Assembly (NCBI GenBank): GCA_038049695.1
Contig: CP142456.1
Coordinates: 18,380,501 to 18,444,500 of the forward strand
Direction of reading: 5' to 3'
Length of the DNA stretch: 64,000 nucleotides
Source of the DNA: Cinnamomum chago
Lineage: Eukaryota > Streptophyta > Magnoliopsida > Laurales > Lauraceae
Part shown: in pieces, positions 11,205-21,510 of the stretch
Position numbering within the stretch: position 1 is the first letter of the stretch
Layout: the number at the start of each line of letters is the position of its first letter
The notes under the pieces: generated by a model
Told to the model about the DNA's origin: nothing
Databases searched by the model: none
Seen by the model: only the letters and a program-made list of their open reading frames with translations
Made by a program: the position numbers and the translations under genes

Positions 11205-12060
11205 AGGACTTCATCCTCTCGTTTTCCATCCACTTTCAAGGAAGCTACTGTGACCCTCTTGAAATGCAGGGCTGCATCATCCGTCTTCCATCAATTTACG
11301 AGGAAACCACTATGAATCTCTCTCAACTGCAAGGCTTAATCCTCACTTTCGAAAGTGCAGAGCTTCATCCATTCATCTACAAGGAAAAATCACTGCCTCT
11401 TTCCGTCACCCAGACGCGTTTCCAGGCTGTAGAATACCACACCTATGTTATTCATGACCCATTCAGTAATCAAATAAGAAACAATATCTTTTTATCTTAC
11501 CGTAATTCTTGTCCTCTAGAAAACCCACATCAAAGTAAATAAGAAGAAAAGAAAAAATCCATTTCTACATCCTTACTTTCATTATCTTACAAGGAAACCA
11601 CGGAGAATTTCTCTGTCAACTGCAGGGATTCATCCTTTCCTTTTCCATTAGTCTACAATGAAAATCTCGTCTCTCTCTACACACACGTTTCGTGGCTGTA
11701 TAAGACCACCTGTATTCTTCATCTCCTATTTTCTCTCCCAACTTTCAATAATCAAATAAGAAAACCATCTCTAACTCTTAATTGTACTTAGAAACTAAAA
11801 AAGAAGAAACAACAGAGCCATGTCTTCGTCCTCTGCTTCCATTAACTTGTAGGGAAGCTACAGCGACTCCGTCTCTCGACTGAAGGGCTTCATCCTTTCC
11901 TACTCCATCAATCTACATGGAAATATCACCGCCTCTTCTCTCTCTCCATCCCTCTCTACCTCCCTATTGGCTATAAAGTCCTGTACCTTCTTCTCCTATT
12001 ATCACTCCATCTTTCTACAATCAAAGAAGCCATTACTTCTATCTTCCTCCTACAGTCGTC
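11205..12060 (+). promoter_or_regulatory. Promoter and leader of CTNIP copy 1, built of tandem repeats
   Basis: Three copies of a core-promoter-like block start at 11425 (GGCTGTAGAATACC), 11694 (GGCTGTATAAGACC) and 11969 (GGCTATAAAGTCC), spaced 269 and 275 bp. Each is followed by ACC..TAT/CTTCTTCTCC, an ATCAAA(T/G)AAG block and a purine-rich leader like that before the real start codon. The third copy has the best TATA box (TATAAAG, 11972-11978), with an inverted CCAAT (ATTGG) directly before it and a start codon 139 bp downstream. The second has TATAAG at 11699; the first lacks a TATA. Shorter units of about 67 bp with CTTCATCC...CCAT...AAGGAA repeat from 11207 to 11410. Use of more than one start site is inference. 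Confidence 0.6.
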
Positions 12061-12116
12061 CTTCATAAAATCCAAATCAAAGAAGAAGAGAAAGACCCAC
12101 ATCTTCTTTCGTTAAG

Positions 12117-12374
12117 ATGGCCCTCCGCAGAATAGAAGCAACAGTAATCTTTCTCGTTGTGGTCATGAACGCGGGATCTCTCCTAGCATTGAGGCCTCTG
12201 GAAAGGGAGTTGTTACTGCCAAGAGACTCTTCGTTGTTCAATTCACTTCCCAAAGCGCCCTCGCCAGCTTTAGGACACTCCAATTGTACACACATCCCTA
12301 GTCCGGGTGGTGGTCAGTGCCCTAACAAAAGCAGAAGCAAGCCTTCAGGACGCCCTTTCGTTTCCGTTCCCTAG
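12117..12374 (+). CDS. CTNIP/SCREW-type phytocytokine precursor, copy 1 (85 aa)
   Basis: Single-exon gene for a small secreted peptide precursor. Residues 1-24 are a signal peptide with a hydrophobic core (VIFLVVVMNAGSLLA). Next come LRPLERELLLPRD, a variable spacer, and the C-terminal motif NCTHIPSPGGGQC, with two Cys at C-X10-C. The family, named for the Cys-Thr-Asn-Ile-Pro motif, is processed outside the cell into a short disulfide-bearing peptide that is perceived by HSL3/NUT and modulates immunity and water loss. The start is chosen because TTAAGATGG aligns exactly with the second copy. After the shared CPNKSR region, this copy reads on for about ten more residues than the other, ending SGRPFVSVP. 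Family assignment rests on motif and layout only. Confidence 0.75.
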   Translation: MALRRIEATVIFLVVVMNAGSLLALRPLERELLLPRDSSLFNSLPKAPSPALGHSNCTHIPSPGGGQCPNKSRSKPSGRPFVSVP

Positions 12375-12845
12375 CTTGATCATGATTCCTCTCTTAGCAG
12401 ATGCCATGACCACAAACACAAGATGCAGAATTAGGGGTCGTCTTTCCAGTTATTACTTCGCTCTAATATTTGCCTTCTTCCTGCGTCTACAGGCTGCTTT
12501 CCCACTTGAGTGTGGGCATTCCTATGGGTAGGGGCTCTCACTTCGGTCTCAGTCATTGGCAGGTAAAAAAGAGGAATTTTTATGGATTAATACCTCTTAA
12601 ATTTGATTTTCACTTGCAAATAACAAAATACATAAAAATCTCGCCAGAGCGCTTTCGTTGCAATTCTTTACTGTGGTACGTACATGACCCACGATATCAA
12701 TATCACATATTAAAGATGAGACCGTAAAGAATTGCAATCAAAGTACATGGTGGCATTTTCATGTCTTTTGTTTTTACACTTGGAAATCATTTTTTCAAAA
12801 AGGCACTAATTTGTAAAAACTCTTACTTAAAAACTAGGGGCCATT
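12375..12845. other. 3' flank of CTNIP copy 1
   Basis: Continues the similarity to the 3' region of the second copy for a short way after the stop (CTTTCGTTTCC...). It then becomes AT-rich with no recognisable gene. The open frames at 12307-12727 are out of frame with the peptide and show no family motif. Confidence 0.5.
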
Positions 12846-12864
12846 TTTTTGCATTTTTTTATGT

Positions 12865-13570
12865 TTTTCCCGGCGCTAAAAAAAACGCCGGCAAAGGTCA
12901 AAAAACGCCGGAGAAAACATTTACCGGCGTTTTTTATTGCGCCGGCAAAGCGCCGGAAAAAGTACGCCGGTAAAACCTTTTGCCGGCGAAATAAGGAAGC
13001 GCCGGCAAAAGTTTACACATTACCGGCGAAAAATAACGCCGGGAAAAGTTAATATTTCGCCGCAAAAAAGTGTTATGTTTTAAATAATAAATTTTTAAAA
13101 AAGATTTGCCGGCGTTATTTTCGCCGGTAAATGGTTATATTTTGAATAATAAATTTTTTAAAAACTTTTGCCGGCATAAATTTTCGCCGGGAAAAGTGTT
13201 ATGTTTTAAATAATAAATTTGTAAAAAATCTTTGCCGGCGTTACTTTCGCCGGTAAAGGGTGATATTTTAAATAATAAATTTTTTAAAAACTTTTGCCGG
13301 CTTTAATTTTCGCCGGGAAAAGTGTTATGTTTAAAATAATAATTTTTTAAAAAACATTTGCCGGCGTTATTTTCGCCGGTAAAAAGTTTATATTTTAAAT
13401 AGTAAATTTTTATAAATCTTTGCCGGCATTATTTTTCGCCGGGAAAACATATTTATTTTTCGTAAACTTTATTTAGAAAATTTTTTGCAGGCGCCTTTTT
13501 GCGCCGGGAAAACATGAATATAATTTTTTTTTAAAATTTTGCCGTACTTCTTTTAGGTCGGCAAAATATT
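12865..13570. repeat. Subterminal CCGGCG repeats, left side
   Basis: About ten units of roughly 65 bp from 13050 onward, each with an AT-rich filler (TTTTAAATAATAAATTTTTT) and the pair TTGCCGGCG...CGCCGG(T/G)AAA. From 12865 to 13050 the pairs are packed more tightly. The filler and the GGAAAA/GGTAAA alternation show two interleaved subtypes. Confidence 0.85.
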
Positions 13571-13720
13571 TATATTTTAATCAAATTTTTTTCCTATATA
13601 TAAATCATTACACTGAAGGTCTCCAATTAAAAAGACATTAATCTAATTAATAAAAATCTATCAACACAAAAATATACAATAATTGAAAAGGGCAACATCC
13701 AACCAAAATGAAAATTAATA

Positions 13721-14883
13721 TTATCCAATTCGTGTAGAGTTTAGTCGACTGTTAGAGAGGAACAACATTTTGGCTGCATCAGTAATCAAAGGAACAACAG
13801 CTCCTGCAGGCCCCAGTCTGCTCATGCTCAGAACCTGCAGCACATATGTCAAAGACAGGTCATACAACATTTGGTGGGACGGTGCTTTTTTTCTTTCTTT
13901 TTCAACCCCAAATCATTATCAACAACATTACTGGAATTAATAACCTTCAAACAACCAAAGGATTCATAAACATTGCATATTGTGTCACTCAAAACAGAAC
14001 TGAAACGTGGAATGTCTGAATTCATACCCCTGTTTCCTGGTAGAGATGACCCAGAAGATGGCATAGCTCCATCTGATGCTCCCAACAGCAGCAGCAAGCC
14101 TTCTCTTTAGGTGATGTTCTGGCACTCCTTCCATGCTATGGACCCCAGAAGCTATATGCCCACAAATGTTCCTCAGTTTCTACTAGAAAGATCATAAACT
14201 TCCCTATCTAAGACTTCAACAACTATAAAAAGCTTTTACCAAACAATAAAAAAAAAAAAAAAAAAAAGACCTATCAAAAGCAGCTTTTAGAGGTCATATT
14301 CAGGCACTGCACCTTGGTTCTTCAGCTTAGGAAACTGGGTTGTGGTATTGTTGAACAGATTTGGGTCTGAAAAACAGAGATTTTGAAGAATGGAGGAGCA
14401 AAAAGTGGCTTTTGCAATACCACCCTAGTTTCAGATATCAGGAGCCAGAAACCCTGCAAATAGAGATGAAATTTTCAGAGGTGACAGAAAAAATTTATCC
14501 TAAAAAAACCAGTAAAAAAAAAAATTTCCACTTTTATATGGAGTGGTTCTGTGCCATTGCTACCCCAGAAAACAGACCCAATCCAGAAAAGGCAGAATCA
14601 AAAAAGTTCTGGCACCTGGAAATTAAAGGCTGCTTATCTAAAAGAGATATGTAGCATCACTGCACCAGCATTAGCAACCAAAAAGGTTCTGAAATAGCAG
14701 AAAAAGGGATCATGGAAGACATTTAAAACACTAGCCTTAGAATATGTTTGGAAGGCTTAAAATATTTATATTGAGAGAGTTTGAGACAGATTCAAAGTGG
14801 ATGCTTATTACACTGACCTTGACTTGCAGCTGCAGGAATTTGACATATTCAATGATCTCATCAAACATTGACGCCTTGTCCGT
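13721..14883 (-). pseudogene. Captured bHLH transcription factor fragment (LRL/UNE12-like)
   Basis: Two exons with correct splice sites on the minus strand. Exon 14818-14883 (66 bp, phase 0) encodes TDKASMFDEIIEYVKF and on to LQLQVK, the helix 2 end of a plant bHLH domain. It is bounded by CTGCTGCAG before and GTCAGT after. Exon 13721-13834 begins after GTGCTGCAG and encodes VLSMSRLGPAGAVVPL, the strongly conserved segment after the bHLH domain in subfamily XI (LRL1-3, UNE12), then departs from the family and stops. The basic region and helix 1 exon were not found up to the right end. In the host these factors act in the nucleus in root-hair and fertilisation programmes; this copy lacks DNA-contact residues and lies inside a transposon. 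Confidence 0.8.
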
Positions 14884-16401
14884 CTGCAGCAGGGGGAAAA
14901 AAGAAGGGTTCATTCTACAATATATAACAAGGTGCTAAGAGATATGTAGCATATTCCATACAAACTTCAACCATGCAGAAACTAATCACAAGTGAATTCC
15001 CTATGATATTCCTTGTCCTCTTTACTTAATAAATGGATCATATAGCAAAACCCAATTTTTTAATCCATGATCCAATCAAATTATCAGGGTAGAACTGCCA
15101 CTTTAACATACACTTGATTTTGGGGCATGGATATATGTTGGAAAAGCACCTAAGACTGGCATCGATGCATGCAATTCAGCATGCAAACAACGAGTGGGGT
15201 GCATGCAAACAGTGAATTTTGGGCACAAAATTGAGGATGCAAACCATATTCAAATTGCATGAAAGTGGATGGATTCTCAGCACTAAAAATAACGAGTAAA
15301 ATGAATGGTGTGCAACATGGCAATAAAGATCTTGCAAATGGGTGTACTGCAGAGGAATTTTAGTATCCAAACTGTGGATAAAATGAATGGTATTAGGCAT
15401 TCCAACAGTAGGCAAAATGCATGGATTTCAGCATGCTAACAGTGAAGGGAAAGCATGCTAGCAGTGAATAGAGTGAAAGAAATTCAGTAAGCAAATCACA
15501 TTGAAAAAGTGGGTGCCATGCATGGAGTTCCAGCAACCAAACAATGAATTGGGTGTATGATATTCAGCTACCAAACAATGATTTGGGTGTACATTCAAAT
15601 GAAACCCATTTCTCATCACATTCCCACATATCCAAACAGGAAAAAAAAAATCCTGACACGATCTTCTTGGCCGGTCTTCACAAAATCCAGTCAGGCAGCC
15701 ACCCATTCAAATCCAGCCAACCAAATCTCCAAACACATAAATTTCCTTCATCTCTCCTCATCCACCAATGTATATATAAAACCACATCAAACCACACAAA
15801 CATAATCCAAATTCAACAGTCATCCATGGATGACAAAAAATTTCTTATCCATCCACACCAACATATAATAGTAATTACTATCATCAAAAAGGTAAGAAGT
15901 TTTCCTATGTCCAACCACACCAACAAAATAAGTGGTAATACAGTCATCAATATCAAGGCCTATAGTGCCATTCATTGAAGTTTGTATAGGGATATCTTCC
16001 ACTCTGAGAGATTTCTTTTTTCTTTTTATTTATTTATTTTTTGGTTTCTTTTTTTTTAATAGGTAAAATGACTTGAGCCCACAAAGAAAGAAAGGAGGTA
16101 CTCTGTACACACAATATTCGTTCATATGACTAGCACCAAAAAATCTGCATGAGACGCAAAAAGGTCTCTCAGATGATCCTAGCATCTATTTTTTACCACA
16201 TTAAATGTGGGGCACCGCATGCTATTCAGAAATTGCAAGTAAGCGACAGAGAAGCACATGTTCATCGGCATGAAAATATTAAAGCATGTCCTGTACCATG
16301 AAACAGAATATTATACTGACATTACTGATCCATACTCAGGCATATTTATTGTAGATTCGCTTGTAGCAACATGAGCAAAATTATATTGCTAGCATACTTA
16401 C

Positions 16402-16463
16402 AGAAGTTGGTACCAGCAGAGATCGAGATTCCTTCAACGGTTCCCATGCCCTTAAACCATCAG
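16402..16463 (-). pseudogene. Unidentified captured exon
   Basis: A 62-bp exon-like block between a good acceptor (AAAATTTCAG) and a consensus donor (GTAAGTAT) on the minus strand. One frame reads ADGLRAWEPLKESRSLLVPT. I do not recognise the family. It may be another captured host exon or part of the element's own spliced transcript. Confidence 0.35.
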
Positions 16464-17110
16464 CTGAAATTTTAGTACACTTTTCTAACATCAGCCAGAC
16501 CACATAAAAGGAAAACATCCCTAATAACCAATTCAAGGTAATAAACCATTAAATACCAAACCATCCACCTGAAAATCAAGAAGAACTTATAAGAGGAATC
16601 ATCAACTGCTACAAGTGGTTTTCCATCCACCATAAAGAAATGAAATGAGAATATTCATAAGGATTCATATTAATATTCAAGTATCCTTACAACATTAAAA
16701 GCACCTTACTAGGTCCATTGGAAAATAAAACAAACATGATAACATTCCACTCTGTAACAACATTCAAAACATTGATGATTCCTGATTTCATGTGGCTGCA
16801 TCTTTTCCACATGGAATCACACACCCAAAAATCTTCTTCACTTTTCATTCAAACCTGCAAAAAAAAAAAAAGCAAGTTCCACAATGTAACAACATCCATT
16901 AAAGTGGTACATAATCTATAAACCCATGTCCAATTGGTTTTGAAGGGACTCTTTTCCAAGCACAAATCAAATGGCAATTATAGAAGACCTGAATTAGATC
17001 AATCTGTCACAAATTCCATGCCTTGAACACTTTTTGTGCACTCTATATGTATAGCTCCCTATATTCTTATCTACATTTATCCTTAATTAGAGATAGTAAT
17101 TAGAGATAGT

Positions 17111-17310
17111 AATGAACGTGCCCGTAAATACCATTTTGAAAAGAGTAATCATATACAAAACCTGGAGAAGTCGCATCTTGAGCTCCACCAGAGGTGCCAT
17201 CCCCACCCACAAGGGAACTTGGGTCTATGCCTACGCGCTCAGCTAGGGAGAGGACTAAGCCCTCAAGAAGTCCTACCTGCTGCCGCAATTGAACAATCTC
17301 AGGATCAGGG
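17111..17310 (-). pseudogene. Coiled-coil coding fragment, possibly CACTA second gene
   Basis: The minus-strand frame reads DPEIVQLRQQVGLLEGLVLS and then LAERVGIDPSSLVGGDG, ending near a possible donor at TCTCCAG/GTTTTG. A Leu-heptad helix before a Gly/Ser-rich tail resembles the C-terminal part of TNPA-like or Transposase_24 proteins encoded by CACTA elements. The match is by style only. Flanking sequence from 14900 to 16400 and 17400 to 19850 shows no further exons I can name, only AT-rich introns or filler. Confidence 0.3.
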
Positions 17311-19854
17311 CATATCCGATTCTGGGTTGAGGCTAAAGTGGACTTCGTGCGAATTCCAAAACCCTTATTATGTACAATGTATACCTAGCTATATTGTATT
17401 TATAAATATGATATGAATACCGAAGGGGACAAAAAAAAAAAGAAGCAAGAAAAGCAAAAGTTAATGTTATAGATATTCAGATGTTAATGTTGATGTTTGG
17501 AGTTTAAACAAAGGGTGAAATCAATGATCAGCATATTAGAGGATGATTATTGATAGTTTTAGGCCAAGAGAAAATCAAGAGATGTCATTTCACAGATGAT
17601 ATGGGTTTGTGTACAAGAAAGAAATGGCTCCTATGAAGTATGGGTAAATGTATTTTACAATAAAATTTTGGTTGATTGACAGTGAAGCAAAATTCAGAGT
17701 ACCATGACATGACTGAAGTAAACTAGCGAGGCATGAAAAGATACACAGCATGTTGCTTGGGTTAACAATAAGCACCACGTGCTCTTGTTCTCCTTGATTA
17801 CTTATGTGAAGCTATGGATATGTTCAAAACATCTAGAATTAAGGCCCATTAGGAGCTCCAAGCACATATCCTTTTTGTTGCTTGACTTTCCTTTTGTTGG
17901 GTGTTATTGCACTGTAAATTATTTTCCAATAAACCCGTGGCATTGAGGGTGTTATAATAGTTTCTCCTAGAGGCTACATTTGGATCAATCAACTTTTTGC
18001 AAACAGGACAAGCACGCTTTAAATTTCTTGGTTATTTGGAATTTTAGACATTCTACTTCTGGATAAATGCACAAATTGATGCCTTTTAGGTGTTAAGGAG
18101 TCCTGTACCCCAGAAATCAACATGTGCAGGGCATTTATTTTCTTTTACTGATTTGAACTTCAAGTAAAATTAAATTCAAAATCTTGAATCAACACGCCAT
18201 GCCAAACATTTATGCTAGATTTTAGCATGATAATAAATACCAGGAAACCTCTTTCAATGGGAATACATTTCATGGAAAATAATAGCTTGTATGTAACGGA
18301 TGGCAATGGGGGTGCTAAATTAGAACTACTAAAATCTCCTGTACTGATTATAAAACTGTATCTAAAAGTTCCAGCTTATAAATAAACGAAAGATGAAAAT
18401 TTTCATCCAATGACTTAGGAAAATCTTCTGTGAATCAGTACATTAGACTCAAACATTGAACTCAAATTTTGAAATAACTATTTGTTAGAACTCAAACATT
18501 GAACTCATATGTTAGTTCATTCTTTAGAACCAAGCTAATCTATAGAAAAAGAACCCAAAGAAACTTCCACACGTGGGAACATATTTCTTTATTCTACATC
18601 CAAAAACATTGCGAAAGTGTATTCTAGCATTAGATTTTAGCACTTTTATGATTTTGGTTTAGCCTGAGACATAAGACTTTTCAGTGCAAGTGGAACGTTT
18701 TGGCCATTATACCATAAGTGGTTGTTAAGTGGAACGCAAACATCCACATAAAATGGCTCTTTCCATTTCTGCTTCCTCTTTTGTGGCCTTACACAAACAA
18801 GCCCAGAGAAATCTTAAGTTGAAAGATTGGAAATCCACTGTAGCCTCTAGGACATCTAATCTCAGTCAACTATTACTTATTATTTGTAGAATTAAATGTG
18901 ATATCTTCTTCCCTTTTTTTATTTTAAACAACAAACGAATAAAATTTTCAACCTTTCAATGCAATCACCAGCTTCTCAAAAACCTTACAAGAACTATCAT
19001 AAAAAGTTAAGAAAAAAAAAAAAAAAAAACCTTCTACAAGAAACAGAGCTCATCCGCCACCACCAAAAGTATTTAGAATTGTTGTATACAACTCAATGCC
19101 ACATCTAAGAAAAAAAATCAATTAAATCCATTTCAAGAAGAAGATAAAAATCAATAGCCTGAAAAAAATAGTGTTATAAAATGCACTCTTCAAAGCTTTA
19201 TCTAGCAACCAGCTCTTGAAAGTAAGCACCATATGCAATTTACTAAATCTATGGCACACCATTCTCTTCATATAAAAAAGGGACCAAACTAACAGCTTTA
19301 GAGAAGTGAATAAACCATGTATAATCATTTCATGGTAAAGCAACTAAGGAACATTCAAAAGAAGCAGGGGCCATAGACTGAAATTCACAATCCAACAAAA
19401 AATGGAAAACTTGTCTGTAGCATCAAAGACTACTTAGACAATCTCATTGAAAGGTACTGAGCATACAACATACAGGTTGGTAATGTCAGGAGGACAGGCC
19501 CAGAAATATTTCATATCTGTTTCTTTTACTAGAAAATGGTAGACATGATTCATATCTTTTCCATCATAAATTATGTAAATGATTTGCAATAAGCCTGAGA
19601 ATCTTAATTACCAGAATTCAACATCACTCACTATAGAAATCATCGAGAATCAAAATAGCTTAAGGAAAAAAAAAAAAAAACCATGCCAAAATTAAATAAA
19701 TGAAAAAACAGATTTTGGGTTCCATTTCAAGTAGCGAATGAATGAATGAATAATATTAGTTGATAAAATGCATGGCCTGAGACATCTGGACAAAGGGTTT
19801 TTATACTAAAAGCAATAGAAAGTTGGACAAAAAAGAAGTCCAGATCTAGTATAC

Positions 19855-20280
19855 CTGCAACCGACGCCGAGCTTGGGCGAGACGGAGATGGGCGCTGCGA
19901 GCTTGGGCGCTGCGAGACAGAGAGGGAGCTTGGGCGCTGGACAAGGGAGATGGGCGCTGGACGAGGTGAGAGGGGCCAGGGACCGAGAGGGAGATGCAGA
20001 GAGATGAGGGAGATGGACCGAGAGGGAGATGGGCGATTTCTTTTGTGATTTGGGGAAATGCAGAGATGAGGGAGAAGGACCGAGAGGGAGAAGCAGATGA
20101 GGGAGATGGACCGAGAGGGAGAAGCAGAGATGCAGAGATGGACCGAGAGGGGGCGCTGCGAGACGGAGAGGGAGAAGCAGAGAGATGGGCGCAGAGAGAA
20201 GGTTTGAAGCAGAGAGAGATGATCGAAGCAGAGAGACGGTTTGAAGCAGAGAGAGAGGGTTTCGATAAACATATGATGGC
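19855..20280 (-). repeat. Purine-rich (GA) leader tract in the CACTA-like element
   Basis: Degenerate units of about 35-45 bp around GACCGAGAGGGAGATGGGCG and GAAGCAGAGAGATGG. Read on the minus strand it is CT-rich and lies just inside the subterminal repeats, as the CT-rich tract at 28790-29200 does in the second element. This is the expected place of a promoter and 5' leader for the captured exons. Long open frames on both strands are low-complexity Ser/Leu/Pro or Glu/Arg products and are not genes. Confidence 0.6.
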
Positions 20281-20329
20281 TAGAATGCAGGATAGGATGG
20301 GATTTAGTGAATTACAATCAATCCCGGCG

Positions 20330-20646
20330 CAAATAGTCCGCCGGCAAAACCACTTCGGGGGTAACACAGCGCGGGATGTCCCAAATGAAGGCGCGCCGTG
20401 ACATTTGCCGGCGAAATATAAATACGCCGGGAAAAACTACTTTTGCCGGCAAAAATTCGCGCCGGGAAAAGTTTTTAACAACTTTTTTATTAACACAGTT
20501 ACCTTTCCCGGCGAAAAAAAAATCGCTGGGAAAAAGTGACCTATACCGGCGTAAAAATTATTTTCGCCGGGAAAAGGTATACTTTCCCCGGCGTTTAATA
20601 TTTATGCCGGGAAAAAACGCCGGGAAAAATGTAAATTGTTGTAGTC
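20330..20646. repeat. Subterminal CCGGCG repeats and right terminus
   Basis: Inverted pairs of GCCGGCG or CCCGGCG with CGCCGGGAAAA, tighter than on the left side, running to the terminal AAATTGTTGTAGTC. The foldback element starts only four bases after the end. Confidence 0.8.
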
Positions 20647-20649
20647 ATT

Positions 20650-20922
20650 GGGTGGTTAAAAATGAAGATCAAAGGTAAATTTTTAAAAACTAGCATAAAC
20701 TAACTTGTTCTTTTGATTCTATTTTACTAAAAAAATATTTATTGTATTACATTCATTTTTAGAAATTCACCTTTGATATATACTCATTTTCAATATCAAA
20801 GGTGAATTTCCAAAAATGAATGTAATATAATAAATATTTTTCTAGTAAAATAGAATCAAAAGAAGAAGATATTTTATGCTAGTTTTTAAAAATTTACCTA
20901 TGATCTTCATTTTTAACTACCC
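20650..20922. mobile_element. Foldback MITE, 273 bp, nearly perfect hairpin
   Basis: The left arm starts GGGTGGTTAAAAATGAAG and the right arm ends CATTTTTAACTACCC. The two arms of about 130 bp pair along almost their whole length around a short centre near 20785-20795. Only a handful of mismatches and small indels are seen. A transcript would form a long hairpin, the kind of MITE that can feed 24-nt siRNA or young miRNA genes. No target duplication is clear, so the superfamily is open. Confidence 0.8.
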
Positions 20923-20929
20923 TATATAT

Positions 20930-21300
20930 TCAATTTCTATATATTTTAATGCAAACCAACATGGTCTAGTTTAGATATATTTAGATATTTTCAATAGGGT
21001 TGAATTAGAGTAAGTTTCTTATTTACTCTTATGTATTGTTCTTTATTTGTTATTGAAATTGAAAATAATAAATTTATGTAAGAGTACCCAATTTCTTTTT
21101 TTCAATGGCATCAGCCATCAGACCCATCTTACTTATAACCACGTTCTCACAAATGGGGTGCCATCCCACCATCTTTCTTTTCTCACTCTCTATTTTTATC
21201 ATTGCAAATAAAAAAGATTGACAGACTTAAGTAATTAGTGAGTCACCAATTTTGCCAGACTCAAAATGAGCGAGAAGCATCTGATCATGGGACATATAAA
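20930..21300. repeat. Downstream part of duplicated CTNIP unit 1
   Basis: Aligns with 45020-45430, downstream of CTNIP copy 2. Shared blocks in order are ATTTTAATAGG/ATTTTCAATAGG, TTGAATTAGAG, GAAATTGAAAATAATAAATT, GGCATCCCACCATCTT or its variant, and TTAGTGAGTCACCA. The CACTA-like element and the foldback MITE separate this flank from its gene. Confidence 0.75.
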
Positions 21301-21510
21301 TGCAAAACCGTTTCTTTTAATTTGTATCATCATGTTGCAAGAAATAGGCATTCGTTTGCAGTATTTCTGTTAGATTTGTTCATCTATGTTGGCAAGGAAT
21401 GCAAACGGTTGGGTTTAATTGGAACCTGCATCTATCCACTTTTATTACGGGTAGGTGTGGTAGTGTTTTTCTCAATGTTGGGACAACTACATATGGGTTT
21501 TTATTTATTA

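Larger units (their letters stand above)
12850..20646. mobile_element. CACTA-like transposon carrying bHLH exons (CCGGCG family)
   Basis: The left side (12865-13570) and right side (20330-20640) hold inverted pairs GCCGGCG/CGCCGGC with GAAAA spacers. The right end reads AAATTGTTGTAGTC at 20633-20646, one base off the usual TAGTG terminus; the left terminus is degenerate and gives no clean CACTA. Next to the right end, on the minus strand, is a purine/pyrimidine-rich leader (19855-20280), followed leftward by exons of host origin. No recognisable TNP2 transposase lies inside, so the element would be non-autonomous. It sits in the 3' flank of CTNIP copy 1: the matching flank of copy 2 is uninterrupted. 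Confidence 0.75.

Noticed and set aside
12307-12531. Frame overlapping the end of CTNIP copy 1
   Set aside because: Out of frame with the peptide, no counterpart in copy 2, no motif.
19727-20401. Long frames over the GA tract
   Set aside because: Low-complexity products on opposite strands; no start context or family likeness.
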